From the NCBI RefSeq assembly GCF_021404545.1, contig NZ_JAAWWD010000046.1, positions 1-59,977 on the forward strand: 59,977 nucleotides of DNA. Reading direction: 5' to 3'. Positions within the stretch are counted from its first letter, which is position 1. Every line of letters begins with the position of its first letter. A program made the position numbers and the translations under genes. The DNA comes from Aestuariivita sp. Lineage in GTDB: Bacteria > Pseudomonadota > Alphaproteobacteria > Rhodobacterales > Rhodobacteraceae. The notes under the pieces are model-generated. The model was not told where the DNA came from, did no database searches, and saw nothing but the letters and a program-made list of their open reading frames with translations. Positions 1 to 8,345 of the stretch are shown piece after piece.

Positions 1-257
1 GGGGTTGGGGTTGGAGGATGGTGCGGGGCCGTTGAAAGGTCGGGTTCCTGCACCCCAACTCGGAAGCAACGAAAGCGAAACGGGGAAATCCTGGCAGGCA
101 AGGGGATAAAAGGGGGCGAACACTTGGATGAACGATGCGGCCGGGCTCAAGGGGCGGCGGGTGGCAACCCGATACGACCGCTGTCCGAAGGTCTTCCTCT
201 CAGCCATCGCCCTCGCTGCGACCGTCATCTATTGGCTATGAGTCCTGAACCTACGGC
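1..257 (+). pseudogene. IS5-family transposase 3' remnant
   Basis: The last frame, ending in TGA at 239-241, encodes RVATRYDRCPKVF followed by a hydrophobic tail ending VIYWL. This is the typical C-terminus of IS5-family transposases, after the RLKDWRR segment (here degraded to GLKGRR). Upstream the same frame has a stop near 110, and recognisable transposase-like sequence is scattered over frames, so this is a remnant. Just after the stop, the reverse complement of GAGTCCTGAACC (241-252) resembles GATTCAGGATTCC at the left end of the IS at the right edge of the window, so 241-254 is probably the right inverted repeat. The family call is from motif recognition; the exact element is not known. 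Confidence 0.75.
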
Positions 258-529
258 CGTGCCACCTGAAGAGCGATTATAGGACCTTGATTCCATTCAC
301 TTATCACGTGCGTCGCAAGTGATTTCACTGCTTTGGGTGTGATCAAAGCATGACTTTCGAGTCCAAAAAATTCCTCAAACTCCATACTCAAGATAGAGAC
401 GGCTTCACCCCGAAAGCATCGTTGTGAAGCCGCTCAATGTACAACTTATGTGTAGATAATGGACCCGGCTAGAACGAAATGGGCAAACTATGGGTCACTT
501 CACACGTCCACAACTACAACCGATAATAG

Positions 530-2818
530 TCAGCTACACTTGCTGTGACCGCAACTGGCACAGGTCATGCACCCCTCGATCATCCGCATCTCGAACTGTC
601 CACAGCTTGGGCAGGGCTTTCCGCGCGACCCATTGAGGTTGACCACTGCGGCCTGCGGGTCGGATTTCAGCCCCATCCCCTCACCTTCGAGAAAACCGAT
701 GGCAATCATGTGCTGTTCGATCACCCCTCCGATGGCGGCCAGGATCGACGGGATGTATTTGCCCTGAACCCAGGCCCCGCCGCGCGGATCGAACACGGCT
801 TTAAGCTCTTCTACAACAAAACTTACGTCGCCACCCCGCCGGAACACGGCTGAAATCATCCGGGTCAGCGCCACGGTCCAGGCGAAATGCTCCATGTTCT
901 TGGAATTGATGAACACCTCGAACGGACGGCGATGTCCGCCCTGGATCAGATCGTTGATCGTAATGTAAAGCGCGTGCTCGCTATCTGGCCATTTCACCTT
1001 GTAGGTCTGCCCTTCGAGAGCCTCGGGCCGGTCCAGCGGCTCGGACATGTAGATGACATCGCCATGGGGGCGCATGGGCTCAGAGGCGTCCGAGGCGACC
1101 ACGACTGGGGCCTCATCGTTCTGCGACGACACGCTCAATACCGACCCCGTGACATCATTGGGCCGGTAGGTCGTGCAGCCTTTGCAGCCGGTATCCCAGG
1201 CCTGCATGTAGACGTCCTTGAACGCATCAAAGCTGATATCCTCGGGGCAGTTGATGGTCTTGGAGATCGAGCTGTCGACCCATTTCTGTGCGGCGGCCTG
1301 CATCTTGACGTGATCGGCGGGGGCCAGGGTTTGCGCGTTCACGAAGTAGTCGGGCAAAGCGCGATCCCCGAACTTGTCGCGCCAAAGCTGGACGGCGTAG
1401 TCGACCACCTCTTCCTCGCTGCGGCTGCCATCCTTTTGCAGCACCTTGCGGGTATAGGCATAGGCAAAGACCGGCTCGATCCCCGAGGACACATTTCCTG
1501 CGTAAAGCGAAATCGTGCCGGTGGGCGCGATGGAGGTCAAAAGCGCATTGCGGATGCCGTCTTCGCGAATTGCATCCCGCACATCCTCGTCCATGTTCAG
1601 CATATTGCCGGACGCGAGGAATTTCTCGGCGTCAAACAGCGGGAACGCCCCCTTTTCCCTGGCCAGTTCCACAGAGGCAAGGTAGGCCGCCCGCGCGATG
1701 GATTTCAGCCAAGCCTCGGTTTGCGCCGCAGCCTGGTCCGAACCGTAACGCAGGCCCAGCATCAACAATGCGTCGGCAAGACCCGTCACGCCCAGGCCGA
1801 TACGGCGCTTGGCACGCGCCTCGGCCGCCTGTTCGGGCAGCGGGAACTTCGAGGCATTAACGACGTTGTCCATCATCCGCACAGCCGTGGCCACCAGATC
1901 GGCGAGCCGTGCCTCGCTCAGTTGAGCGGTATCCTCGAACGGCTCCTCCACCAGTCGGGCAAGATTGATGGACCCTAAAAGGCACGCGCCATACGGCGGC
2001 AATGGCTGCTCGCCACAGGGGTTCGTGGCTGCAATGGTTTCGACATAAGTCAGGTTGTTGGCGGCGTTGATCCGGTCGATGAAGATCACGCCCGGTTCGG
2101 CATAATCATAGGTCGCGCGCATGATCTTGTTCCACAGATCGCGCGCCTCGACCGTGTGATAGACCTTGCCGTCAAAGACCAGCTCCCACGAGCCGTTCGC
2201 CTTCACTGCCTCCATGAACGCGTCGGTAACCAGAACCGAAACGTTGAACATGCGCAGCCGCGCGGCGTCGGATTTGGCGGTAATGAAGTCTTCGATATCC
2301 GGATGATCGCAGCGCATCGTCGCCATCATCGCACCACGGCGTGAACCCGCCGACATGATGGTGCGGCACATCGCGTCCCATACATCCATGAAGCTAAGCG
2401 GCCCCGAAGCATCGGCCGCAACGCCTTTGACATCCGCGCCCTTGGGCCGGATGGTCGAGAAGTCATAGCCGATGCCACCGCCCTGCTGCATGGTCAGGGC
2501 GGCCTCTTTCAACCCTTCGAATATGCCCGCCAGGCTGTCGGGGATCGTGCCCATGACAAAGCAGTTGAACAAGGTAACCTGCCGTGCCGTACCGGCCCCG
2601 GCCGTGATACGGCCGGCGGGCAGGTACTGGAAATCCTCCAATGCGGCATAGAACCGCTCCTCCCAATGGGATGGATCCTTTTCCACACGCGCCAGATCGC
2701 GCGCGATGCGCCGCCAGCTGTCTTCGACCGTGATGTCAATCGGGGTCCCATCCGCCTGTTTGAAGCGGTATTTCATGTCCCAGATCTGCTCGGCAATAGG
2801 GGCGGCAAAGCGTGTCAT
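530..2818 (-). CDS. nrdJ: Adenosylcobalamin-dependent (class II) ribonucleotide reductase
   Basis: This 762-residue cytoplasmic enzyme reduces ribonucleotides to deoxyribonucleotides using coenzyme B12. It has the finger-loop motif NPCGEQ (active-site Cys about 268), an N-terminal redox Cys in LFNCF (about 86), and the glycine-rich QQGGGIGYDF segment. The C-terminal tail carries CPSCGQ and CASCGHSKC, a zinc-ribbon-like swinging tail usual in alphaproteobacterial NrdJ. Length is normal for the family. No separate small subunit is present, as expected for class II. The gene is divergent from the DUF1489 gene; the 126-bp gap holds candidate NrdR boxes. A stem-loop (400-408 pairing with 424-432) lies downstream but has no T-run. 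Confidence 0.96.
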   Translation of the reverse strand: MTRFAAPIAEQIWDMKYRFKQADGTPIDITVEDSWRRIARDLARVEKDPSHWEERFYAALEDFQYLPAGRITAGAGTARQVTLFNCFVMGTIPDSLAGIFEGLKEAALTMQQGGGIGYDFSTIRPKGADVKGVAADASGPLSFMDVWDAMCRTIMSAGSRRGAMMATMRCDHPDIEDFITAKSDAARLRMFNVSVLVTDAFMEAVKANGSWELVFDGKVYHTVEARDLWNKIMRATYDYAEPGVIFIDRINAANNLTYVETIAATNPCGEQPLPPYGACLLGSINLARLVEEPFEDTAQLSEARLADLVATAVRMMDNVVNASKFPLPEQAAEARAKRRIGLGVTGLADALLMLGLRYGSDQAAAQTEAWLKSIARAAYLASVELAREKGAFPLFDAEKFLASGNMLNMDEDVRDAIREDGIRNALLTSIAPTGTISLYAGNVSSGIEPVFAYAYTRKVLQKDGSRSEEEVVDYAVQLWRDKFGDRALPDYFVNAQTLAPADHVKMQAAAQKWVDSSISKTINCPEDISFDAFKDVYMQAWDTGCKGCTTYRPNDVTGSVLSVSSQNDEAPVVVASDASEPMRPHGDVIYMSEPLDRPEALEGQTYKVKWPDSEHALYITINDLIQGGHRRPFEVFINSKNMEHFAWTVALTRMISAVFRRGGDVSFVVEELKAVFDPRGGAWVQGKYIPSILAAIGGVIEQHMIAIGFLEGEGMGLKSDPQAAVVNLNGSRGKPCPSCGQFEMRMIEGCMTCASCGHSKCS

Positions 2819-2865
2819 GTTGATTCCCGATTGTATGGCGTGCAGGGTGAATACGCTACCTCACT

Positions 2866-2912
2866 CCACAAGGATTTGCACCTCTTTTCTAATGCTCTAC
2901 TATATCGGGTGT
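2866..2912 (-). promoter_or_regulatory. Candidate tandem NrdR boxes upstream of nrdJ
   Basis: CTACTATATCGGGTGT (2897-2912) matches about 11 of 16 positions of the NrdR-box consensus (ACACWATATATWGTGT-like). A weaker half-matching site, CCACAAGGATTTGCAC, lies at 2866-2881. The start-to-start spacing of 31 bp is the roughly three helical turns typical of NrdR box pairs. The place, between divergent nrdJ and DUF1489, fits; the second box is weak. Confidence 0.4.
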
Positions 2913-2944
2913 GGATTGGGGGCGACTCTGTGGATAACTCAACG

Positions 2945-3364
2945 ATGAACCTGATAAAGCTCTGCGTTGGCGCAGAAGACGTCAAAGACCTGCTGGACTG
3001 GCAGGCCTCTGCGCGCGCCAAGGGCCCCGATGGGGCGCCACGTCATGTGACCCGGATGTGGCCCAAACAGGCCGACAAGCTGCTGAATGGCGGTTCGCTC
3101 TATTGGGTGTTCAAGGGAGAGGTCCTGTGCCGTCAGCGCATTCTGCGGCTGGATAAAGTACAAGGACAGGACGGGATCATACGTTGCGGCATCGTTCTGG
3201 ATCCAGATGTGGTGCGCACGGCCAGTGCCCTGAAACGTCCGTTTCAAGGATGGCGCTATCTCAAACCCGAGGATGCACCGCCCGATCTTCGCAAAGGGCG
3301 CGACGCGGAGCCGAGCCTGCCTGCGGATCTTGATCGGGCGCTTGCGGATATCGGGGTTCTCTAA
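2945..3364 (+). CDS. DUF1489 family protein
   Basis: This is a 139-residue cytoplasmic protein of unknown function. The N-terminus MNLIKLCVGAEDV, the segment RHVTRMWPK and the GSLYWVFKG core are characteristic of DUF1489, an almost exclusively alphaproteobacterial family. The frame stays open upstream, but ATG at 2945 gives the conserved N-terminus, so earlier starts are rejected. It is divergently transcribed from nrdJ and convergent with the dioxygenase gene, with a palindrome array between them. No catalytic motif can be named. Confidence 0.85.
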   Translation: MNLIKLCVGAEDVKDLLDWQASARAKGPDGAPRHVTRMWPKQADKLLNGGSLYWVFKGEVLCRQRILRLDKVQGQDGIIRCGIVLDPDVVRTASALKRPFQGWRYLKPEDAPPDLRKGRDAEPSLPADLDRALADIGVL

Positions 3365-3398
3365 AACTCCGCCAGATCCAGGATCTGTCCAGAAGCGT

Positions 3399-3503
3399 CA
3401 GAAAATCACGTATTTTCTGCCCCGTTTCTGACGCAGAAACGCACCCCATCCAGGTGGCAAGAAACTGCGTCAGTTTCTTGCCAGTTTCTGCGTCAGAAAC
3501 TGG
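3399..3503. repeat. Array of four palindromes at a convergent junction
   Basis: Four near-perfect hairpins lie head to tail: 3399-3419 (CAGAAAAT, spacer CACGT, ATTTTCTG), 3423-3441 (CGTTTC-TGACGCA-GAAACG), 3458-3480 (arms CAAGAAAC, spacer TGCGTCA) and 3481-3503 (arms CCAGTTTC, spacer TGCGTCA). The central TGCGTCA or its complement TGACGCA recurs in three. The array fills the space between two converging genes and abuts the stop codon of the dioxygenase. A matching array lies at 15960-16073. It may act as a bidirectional terminator or REP-like element; the function is inferred. Confidence 0.85.
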
Positions 3504-3504
3504 C

Positions 3505-4350
3505 TCACACAGGTGGCTGCGCGGCATAGGTGGTCCGATACAGCAGCCGCCGGGCGCCATCGTAATCATTCGTGGCATAATGCAGGCTCATGCGGTTATC
3601 CCAGACCACGACATCCCCCGCGCCCCATCGCAAACGACAGGAGAAATCCGGTTTGGTGGCATGCTTGAACAGCGCCGCGAGAACAGGTGCGCTTTCCTCT
3701 GTGGTCAGCCCGTCCAGGCGCGTCGTATAGATCGGGTTCACAAAAAGCGCCCGGCGTCCGCTCGCCGGGTCGGTCACCACCGCCGGATGCAGCCTCTCGC
3801 GATCCGCCTCCGGGTCGCCGCGGGTCATGCGGATCGATGCACCCGACCGCGCCTCGGCAGGCGGGGCATGTGTAACGCCGTAAGGCGCGCCCAGATGCAC
3901 TGCCATGCGCCCATCAACCATCCGGCGCAGATCGGTCGGCAAACTCTCATAGGCCGCAATCTGGCTGGCCCAGACAGTGTCCCCTCCAACCTCCGGCACC
4001 TCAAGCGCATTCAGAACCGATCCGCCAGGCGGGTTCTCAAGAAAACTGAAATCGGAATGCCAATCGCCCCCAAAGACACCGACATTAATTTCGTCGGCCT
4101 CTTTCAGAACGGCGATAACCTCAGGATCCTCCGCCATCGGCTCCACATATGGCAGCCGCATCAAAGGGCCAAAAACCCGGGTCAGCCGCTTTTGATCCGC
4201 CCGCAACAGATGCTGATCCCGCAGCACAATCATCAGATGCCCGGCAAGTGCCCCACGCAGAGCCTGCCCCAGATCGTCACCGATCGCCTGATGCAGATCC
4301 ACACCGGAAATCTCGGCCCCCATGAACCCTGTCAGCGGGCGGATCCGCAT
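3505..4350 (-). CDS. TauD/TfdA-family Fe(II)/2-oxoglutarate dioxygenase
   Basis: This 281-residue cytoplasmic non-heme iron dioxygenase has the facial triad visible: WHSD gives His98 and Asp100, the distal His is near residue 257 in SLHYATND, and the 2-oxoglutarate-binding Arg lies in RRLLYRTT close to the C-terminus. The family hydroxylates taurine, aryloxyalkanoates, trimethyl compounds and other small acids; the substrate cannot be read here. It begins only 5 bp after the acyl-CoA synthetase stop and so probably ends the importer operon, suggesting it acts on the imported compound. Its stop touches the palindrome array. Confidence 0.88.
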   Translation of the reverse strand: MRIRPLTGFMGAEISGVDLHQAIGDDLGQALRGALAGHLMIVLRDQHLLRADQKRLTRVFGPLMRLPYVEPMAEDPEVIAVLKEADEINVGVFGGDWHSDFSFLENPPGGSVLNALEVPEVGGDTVWASQIAAYESLPTDLRRMVDGRMAVHLGAPYGVTHAPPAEARSGASIRMTRGDPEADRERLHPAVVTDPASGRRALFVNPIYTTRLDGLTTEESAPVLAALFKHATKPDFSCRLRWGAGDVVVWDNRMSLHYATNDYDGARRLLYRTTYAAQPPV

Positions 4351-4355
4351 GAGGC

Positions 4356-6185
4356 TTAATCCTGATAGAGCGCTTCGATCTCGGAGGTGTATAGCTCAAA
4401 GATCTTGGCCCGGCGCACTTTCATCGTCGCGGTCACCTCACCATCGTCGTGGTCCAGTTCCTTGGGCAGAAGGTACACTTTCTTGATCTGTTCAACCCGC
4501 GCCAGGTCTTTGTTGCCCTTGGCCACTTCGGCGTCGATCATCTCTTTGACCTGTGGATGCACCGCCAACGAGCGGAAGGTCGTATAGGCAATCCCCTCCC
4601 CTTCGGCCCAGAGACGCACGGTATCCATGTCGATCTGGACCAGGGCCGTCACGTAAGGGCGCTTGTCGGCGATCACAATCACTTCCTTGATGAAAGCCGA
4701 GGATTTGATGACATTCTCGATCAGCGACGGTGACAGATTCTTGCCCGCCGCGTTGATCATAATGTCTTTCTTGCGGTCGATCAGGGTCAGCGAGCCGTCC
4801 GGCTCCATCTGACCCACATCGCCGGTATGCAGCCAGCCATCGATGATGGTCTCGGCCGTGGCCTCGGGGTTCTTATAGTAAGACTTGAAAATCGTCTCGC
4901 CCCGAAACATCACCTCACCATCCTCGGCGATCTGACACTCCACCCCGGGCACCGGAAAGCCGATGCGCCCGTCGCAATCGCCCCAGGCCGACTGGATCGT
5001 GCCCACACCGCTCGTTTCGGACATCCCCCAGGCTTCGCGGATGTTCAGGCCTATCCCGCGCATAAAGGCCAACAGATCCGGAGCGATGGGGGCCGCGGCA
5101 GAAATCGCAAAGCTGACCCGCCCCAGCCCCAGATAAGACCGGATATGTCGATAGACTAGCGCGTCCCACATGGCATGGGCCAGCCGGTCCGCGGTCGTCC
5201 AGGTGCTGCGCCGTTTCGCACCGCGCCGCATCGCCCCTTTGAGCGCCAACAGGATCATCGGCTTGCGCAGCGCACCGGCGGTCTGCGCCTGAACGATCAC
5301 GCCCGCTTGCATCTTCTCCCAGATACGCGGTACGCCAAAGAAAACCTGAGGCGCCACTTCACGCAGATCGAGGGTGATGGTGCGCAGGCTTTCCCCGAAA
5401 TTCATCACGAATTGCTTGGACAGGCCGTTCATCACCGTCACAGCCTGCTCGGCGATATGGCAAAGCGGGAGGTATGACAGCACATCCGTGCCCGGCCCAT
5501 ACCCCTCGAACACATGCTCGGCCACATGGGTCCCGGCATTGAGATTGGCAAAGGAAATCTCGGCCGCCTTGGGCAATCCGGTCGAGCCCGAGGTAAAAAC
5601 CATCATTGCGGTGTCTTCGGGCTTGATCCCGGCCACACGCGCCAACACCTCGTCACCGGCCTGACCGTTCAGCATTGCCTGGCCCTTGGTCAAAAGATCT
5701 TCCCAGCTCCTAAGGTTGAGATAGCCCTCGCCCTGAGTGCCTTTGGCGTTGAAGACGATCAACTGGCGCAGCTTGGGCAACTTGCCTTTCAGCTCGATGA
5801 TCTTGTCGAGCTGTTCCTGATCCTCGATGAACAGAACCGTGGTGTCCGAGGCACTCACCAGATGGTCGATTTCGGCTGCCGGGCTTGTGGGATACATTCC
5901 CACCACAGTCGCCCCAGCGGCGTTGATGGCAAACTGGGCCAGGACCCATTCGCTGCGGTTTTCCGACAGGATGCCGACGTGATCTCCGGCCTCGACCCCC
6001 AGCCCGATCAGACCGGCCGCACCGGCCTGCATGATGTCGTAGACACCCGACCAGGTCATCTCGTTCCAGATGCCATACTCCTTTTGCCGCATTGCCACCG
6101 CATCCGGGCGCGCGGCGGCATGATCCGCCACCATCTGCGGCACAGACCGGAACCCGCTGTCGGTATTGCGAATATCGAATGCCAT
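4356..6185 (-). CDS. AMP-binding acyl-CoA synthetase (long-chain type)
   Basis: A 609-residue ANL-superfamily enzyme that activates a carboxylic acid to its CoA thioester through an acyl-adenylate. Visible motifs are the P-loop-like MVFTSGSTGLPKA, the AWGMSETSG A5 motif, GWLHTGDVG with IDRKKDIMINAAGKN (A8 hinge), and a C-terminal lysine region. The overall form resembles long-chain/FadD15-type ligases. It lies 10 bp downstream of the importer's second ATPase and 5 bp upstream of the dioxygenase, so the imported substrate is probably a carboxylic acid (aliphatic or aromatic) trapped as CoA ester. Chain-length specificity is not readable. Confidence 0.92.
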   Translation of the reverse strand: MAFDIRNTDSGFRSVPQMVADHAAARPDAVAMRQKEYGIWNEMTWSGVYDIMQAGAAGLIGLGVEAGDHVGILSENRSEWVLAQFAINAAGATVVGMYPTSPAAEIDHLVSASDTTVLFIEDQEQLDKIIELKGKLPKLRQLIVFNAKGTQGEGYLNLRSWEDLLTKGQAMLNGQAGDEVLARVAGIKPEDTAMMVFTSGSTGLPKAAEISFANLNAGTHVAEHVFEGYGPGTDVLSYLPLCHIAEQAVTVMNGLSKQFVMNFGESLRTITLDLREVAPQVFFGVPRIWEKMQAGVIVQAQTAGALRKPMILLALKGAMRRGAKRRSTWTTADRLAHAMWDALVYRHIRSYLGLGRVSFAISAAAPIAPDLLAFMRGIGLNIREAWGMSETSGVGTIQSAWGDCDGRIGFPVPGVECQIAEDGEVMFRGETIFKSYYKNPEATAETIIDGWLHTGDVGQMEPDGSLTLIDRKKDIMINAAGKNLSPSLIENVIKSSAFIKEVIVIADKRPYVTALVQIDMDTVRLWAEGEGIAYTTFRSLAVHPQVKEMIDAEVAKGNKDLARVEQIKKVYLLPKELDHDDGEVTATMKVRRAKIFELYTSEIEALYQD

Positions 6186-6195
6186 CAGATGCTCC

Positions 6196-6993
6196 TCAGC
6201 TCAACCAGCGCTTTCGGCGCTTATAATGTTTGACATCGCGGAACGACTGGCGGGCACCGCCCTCGCCATCCGCAACACCCAGATAAAACGATTGGATGTC
6301 CTTGTCGTCGCGCAGCGTTGCGACATCGCCTTCCATCACGATCTGACCGCTCTCCATGATATAGCCATAATCGGCCACGGAAAATGCCACACCGGCGTTC
6401 TGTTCGACCAACAGGATTGACACACCATCCTCGTCATTCAGCCGCTTGATGGTGGCAAAGATCTCCTCCACCACCTTGGGCGCAAGACCCAGCGACGGCT
6501 CATCCATCAAGATAAGCTCGGGCCGCGCGATCATCGCCCGGCCAAAGGCCAGCATCTGCTGCTCGCCACCCGACAGGTATCCCGCCACCTGTTTGCGCCG
6601 TTCTTTCAGCCGCGGAAAGAACGCGTACACCTTGTCATAGTCAGCCTTGGCGTTGCGCCGATCCAACGCATAGGAGGCAGCGACCAGATTGTCCTCCACG
6701 CTCATCTCGGTAAAGATCCGACGCCCTTCACGGACGTGAAACAGACCCATCTGGACCAGGCGGTCAGGCTGGATCGACAGGATGGACTGGCCCTTGAAAC
6801 GGATCCGCCCCTCGCCGATCTCGCCGTTCTCCAGCGCCAGAAGGTTGGACGCTGCTTTCAGTGTCGTGGTCTTGCCTGCACCATTCGTGCCCAAAAGCGT
6901 GACGATCTTGCCGTCCGGCACCTCCAGCGACAGCCCGCGCAGGGCCTGCACCGTATGGTAATAGGTCACTTCGATGTTCTCGATGGTCAGCAT
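6196..6993 (-). CDS. Branched-chain-type ABC importer ATPase (LivF-like)
   Basis: This 265-residue ATP-binding subunit has Walker A GTNGAGKTTT, signature YLSGGEQQ, Walker B LILMDEPSLGL and a switch His region (LLVEQNAG). LivF-type features include the short TIKRLN linker. The open frame extends upstream, but ATG at 6993 gives the standard MLTIENIEVTYY start and the usual length. It works with the LivG-like ATPase (10417-11178) and the two permeases. It is separated from the binding-protein gene by two hairpins, so it may be expressed at a lower level. The C-terminal tail, rich in Arg and Lys (KHYKRRKRW), is slightly longer than usual. Confidence 0.93.
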   Translation of the reverse strand: MLTIENIEVTYYHTVQALRGLSLEVPDGKIVTLLGTNGAGKTTTLKAASNLLALENGEIGEGRIRFKGQSILSIQPDRLVQMGLFHVREGRRIFTEMSVEDNLVAASYALDRRNAKADYDKVYAFFPRLKERRKQVAGYLSGGEQQMLAFGRAMIARPELILMDEPSLGLAPKVVEEIFATIKRLNDEDGVSILLVEQNAGVAFSVADYGYIMESGQIVMEGDVATLRDDKDIQSFYLGVADGEGGARQSFRDVKHYKRRKRWLS

Positions 6994-7040
6994 AAAGACA
7001 CGGCCTCGTGTTTCTTCTGGCTCAAAATATCCCGGGGGGT

Positions 7041-7087
7041 GCGGGGGGCTGGCCCCCCGCCGGTCGGATCGCCATAAGGCGATCCGA
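7041..7087 (-). terminator. Two stem-loops between binding-protein and ATPase genes
   Basis: Perfect hairpin TCGGATCGCC-ATAA-GGCGATCCGA (7064-7087), followed in the direction of transcription by a GC-rich hairpin with 9-bp arms GCGGGGGGC/GCCCCCCGC (7041-7060). No long T-run follows, so these look more like mRNA-stabilising or attenuating structures than a full terminator. Inferred effect: more binding protein than downstream products. Confidence 0.6.
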
Positions 7088-7096
7088 CACAAGTGA

Positions 7097-8305
7097 TCAC
7101 ACCGACAACCAGTCCGACCGCGGATTGAAAAGACCGGTTTCAGTGTCATAGGCATAAACCCGACCGGTCTTGATGGAGTTGTTCTCCATCGTCACCGGAC
7201 CGCCAAAGAACCCGCCGGTATCCCAGTCCGAGATACCAGACAGCGTCTCGGCGATGTTATCGGCGGTCAGTTCCTGCCCGGCTTCGGCGGTGTCGCGGAT
7301 CGCCTTCATCGCAATCTCCAGACCGCACATGGTCTGGATGGCCCAGGTCGACATATAGTTTTCCATCGGCGTGCCCGCGAACATCTCCTTCGATAGTTCG
7401 GCATATTTCTGATAGCGCGGCGCGTCTTCGCGGTCCCAGAAATAGCGGTAAGGCATCACACCCTCATAGCCCTCCAGGAACGGGCCCGCTTCCTGGGTGA
7501 TCCGGTCGGCGATGATTTTCTCCATGCCCCAGAAGGTGCCATAGAACCGTGTGGGCAGGCCGAACTGGCGCGCGCCACCGATGAGCTGCGGCCAGACACC
7601 AGTGACATAGCCTTGCAGGATGCAGTGCTCAGCCCCGGATTGTGCCAGCTTGGTGACATGGGTCGGGATGTCCGCGCCCTGAGGCTTGGTCGCCTCTTCC
7701 AGCACCACTTCGATGCCCAGCCGTTCGGCCGTGGCTTTGCCATGTTCAATCGGATCGCGCCCGAACTCGGTGTTGGAATAGATGAACGCTACCGACGTGC
7801 CGCCCTGGGCGGCGATGTTTTCCAGCAGGATGTCGAACTGGGACTGATAGGATGGGCCCGACATGTATTGATAGGGATGAGTCGACGGGTCGGCCAGTTC
7901 GGACGCGAACGAGGTCGAGCCCATGATGCGCGCGTTCTCACCCTTCAACTCCGGCGCGATCAGTTTCATCGCGCCGGTCGAATCCGCGAAATACGCGATC
8001 ATCGCAGTGCCTTCTGTGGCCAGCGCGCGCTGGTAATTGGCCAGCGCGTTCTGCGGGATATAGCCTGAATCCTCGGTCACAAAGCGGATCGGCGTACCCG
8101 CCACGCCGCCTTCATCGTTGAAAAGCTTAGCTGCCAGCTGGAAAGCCGGTGCCACAAGCTGACCGGCAGTGGCAAAAGGCCCCGTCAGCGGCAAGGATGC
8201 CCCCAGCACGTATTCCGACGGCTGCGCTCTGAGGATCATGGGCGTACCCATCACAGCGGTCGCTGCGGCCGAGGTCGCGAGGAAGGAACGGCGGTTCAGT
8301 TTCAT
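7097..8305 (-). CDS. Branched-chain-type ABC importer substrate-binding protein
   Basis: A 402-residue periplasmic binding protein of the Leu/Ile/Val (type I) class. The N-terminus MKLNRRSFLATSAA is a twin-arginine signal followed by a hydrophobic stretch and a probable cleavage after ILRAQ. The mature start LGASLPLTGPFATAG is the standard ligand-binding opening of this family. ATG at 8305 is preferred over an earlier in-frame start because it directly precedes the signal peptide. Family members bind amino acids, amides, aromatic acids or short acids. With an acyl-CoA synthetase in the operon, a carboxylic acid ligand is likely here. Confidence 0.93.
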   Translation of the reverse strand: MKLNRRSFLATSAAATAVMGTPMILRAQPSEYVLGASLPLTGPFATAGQLVAPAFQLAAKLFNDEGGVAGTPIRFVTEDSGYIPQNALANYQRALATEGTAMIAYFADSTGAMKLIAPELKGENARIMGSTSFASELADPSTHPYQYMSGPSYQSQFDILLENIAAQGGTSVAFIYSNTEFGRDPIEHGKATAERLGIEVVLEEATKPQGADIPTHVTKLAQSGAEHCILQGYVTGVWPQLIGGARQFGLPTRFYGTFWGMEKIIADRITQEAGPFLEGYEGVMPYRYFWDREDAPRYQKYAELSKEMFAGTPMENYMSTWAIQTMCGLEIAMKAIRDTAEAGQELTADNIAETLSGISDWDTGGFFGGPVTMENNSIKTGRVYAYDTETGLFNPRSDWLSV

Positions 8306-8345
8306 AATCTCTCTTCTCCCTAAGTTATGGCCTTTTGGGTTTTGA

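Noticed and set aside
20-60. tRNA T-arm-like GGGTTCCTGCACCC near the window start
   Set aside because: No acceptor or anticodon arm can be formed around it; the sequence belongs to the IS remnant.
2819-2944. Cobalamin riboswitch ahead of nrdJ
   Set aside because: The gap is only 126 bp and no B12-box-like sequence or the expected fold was seen.
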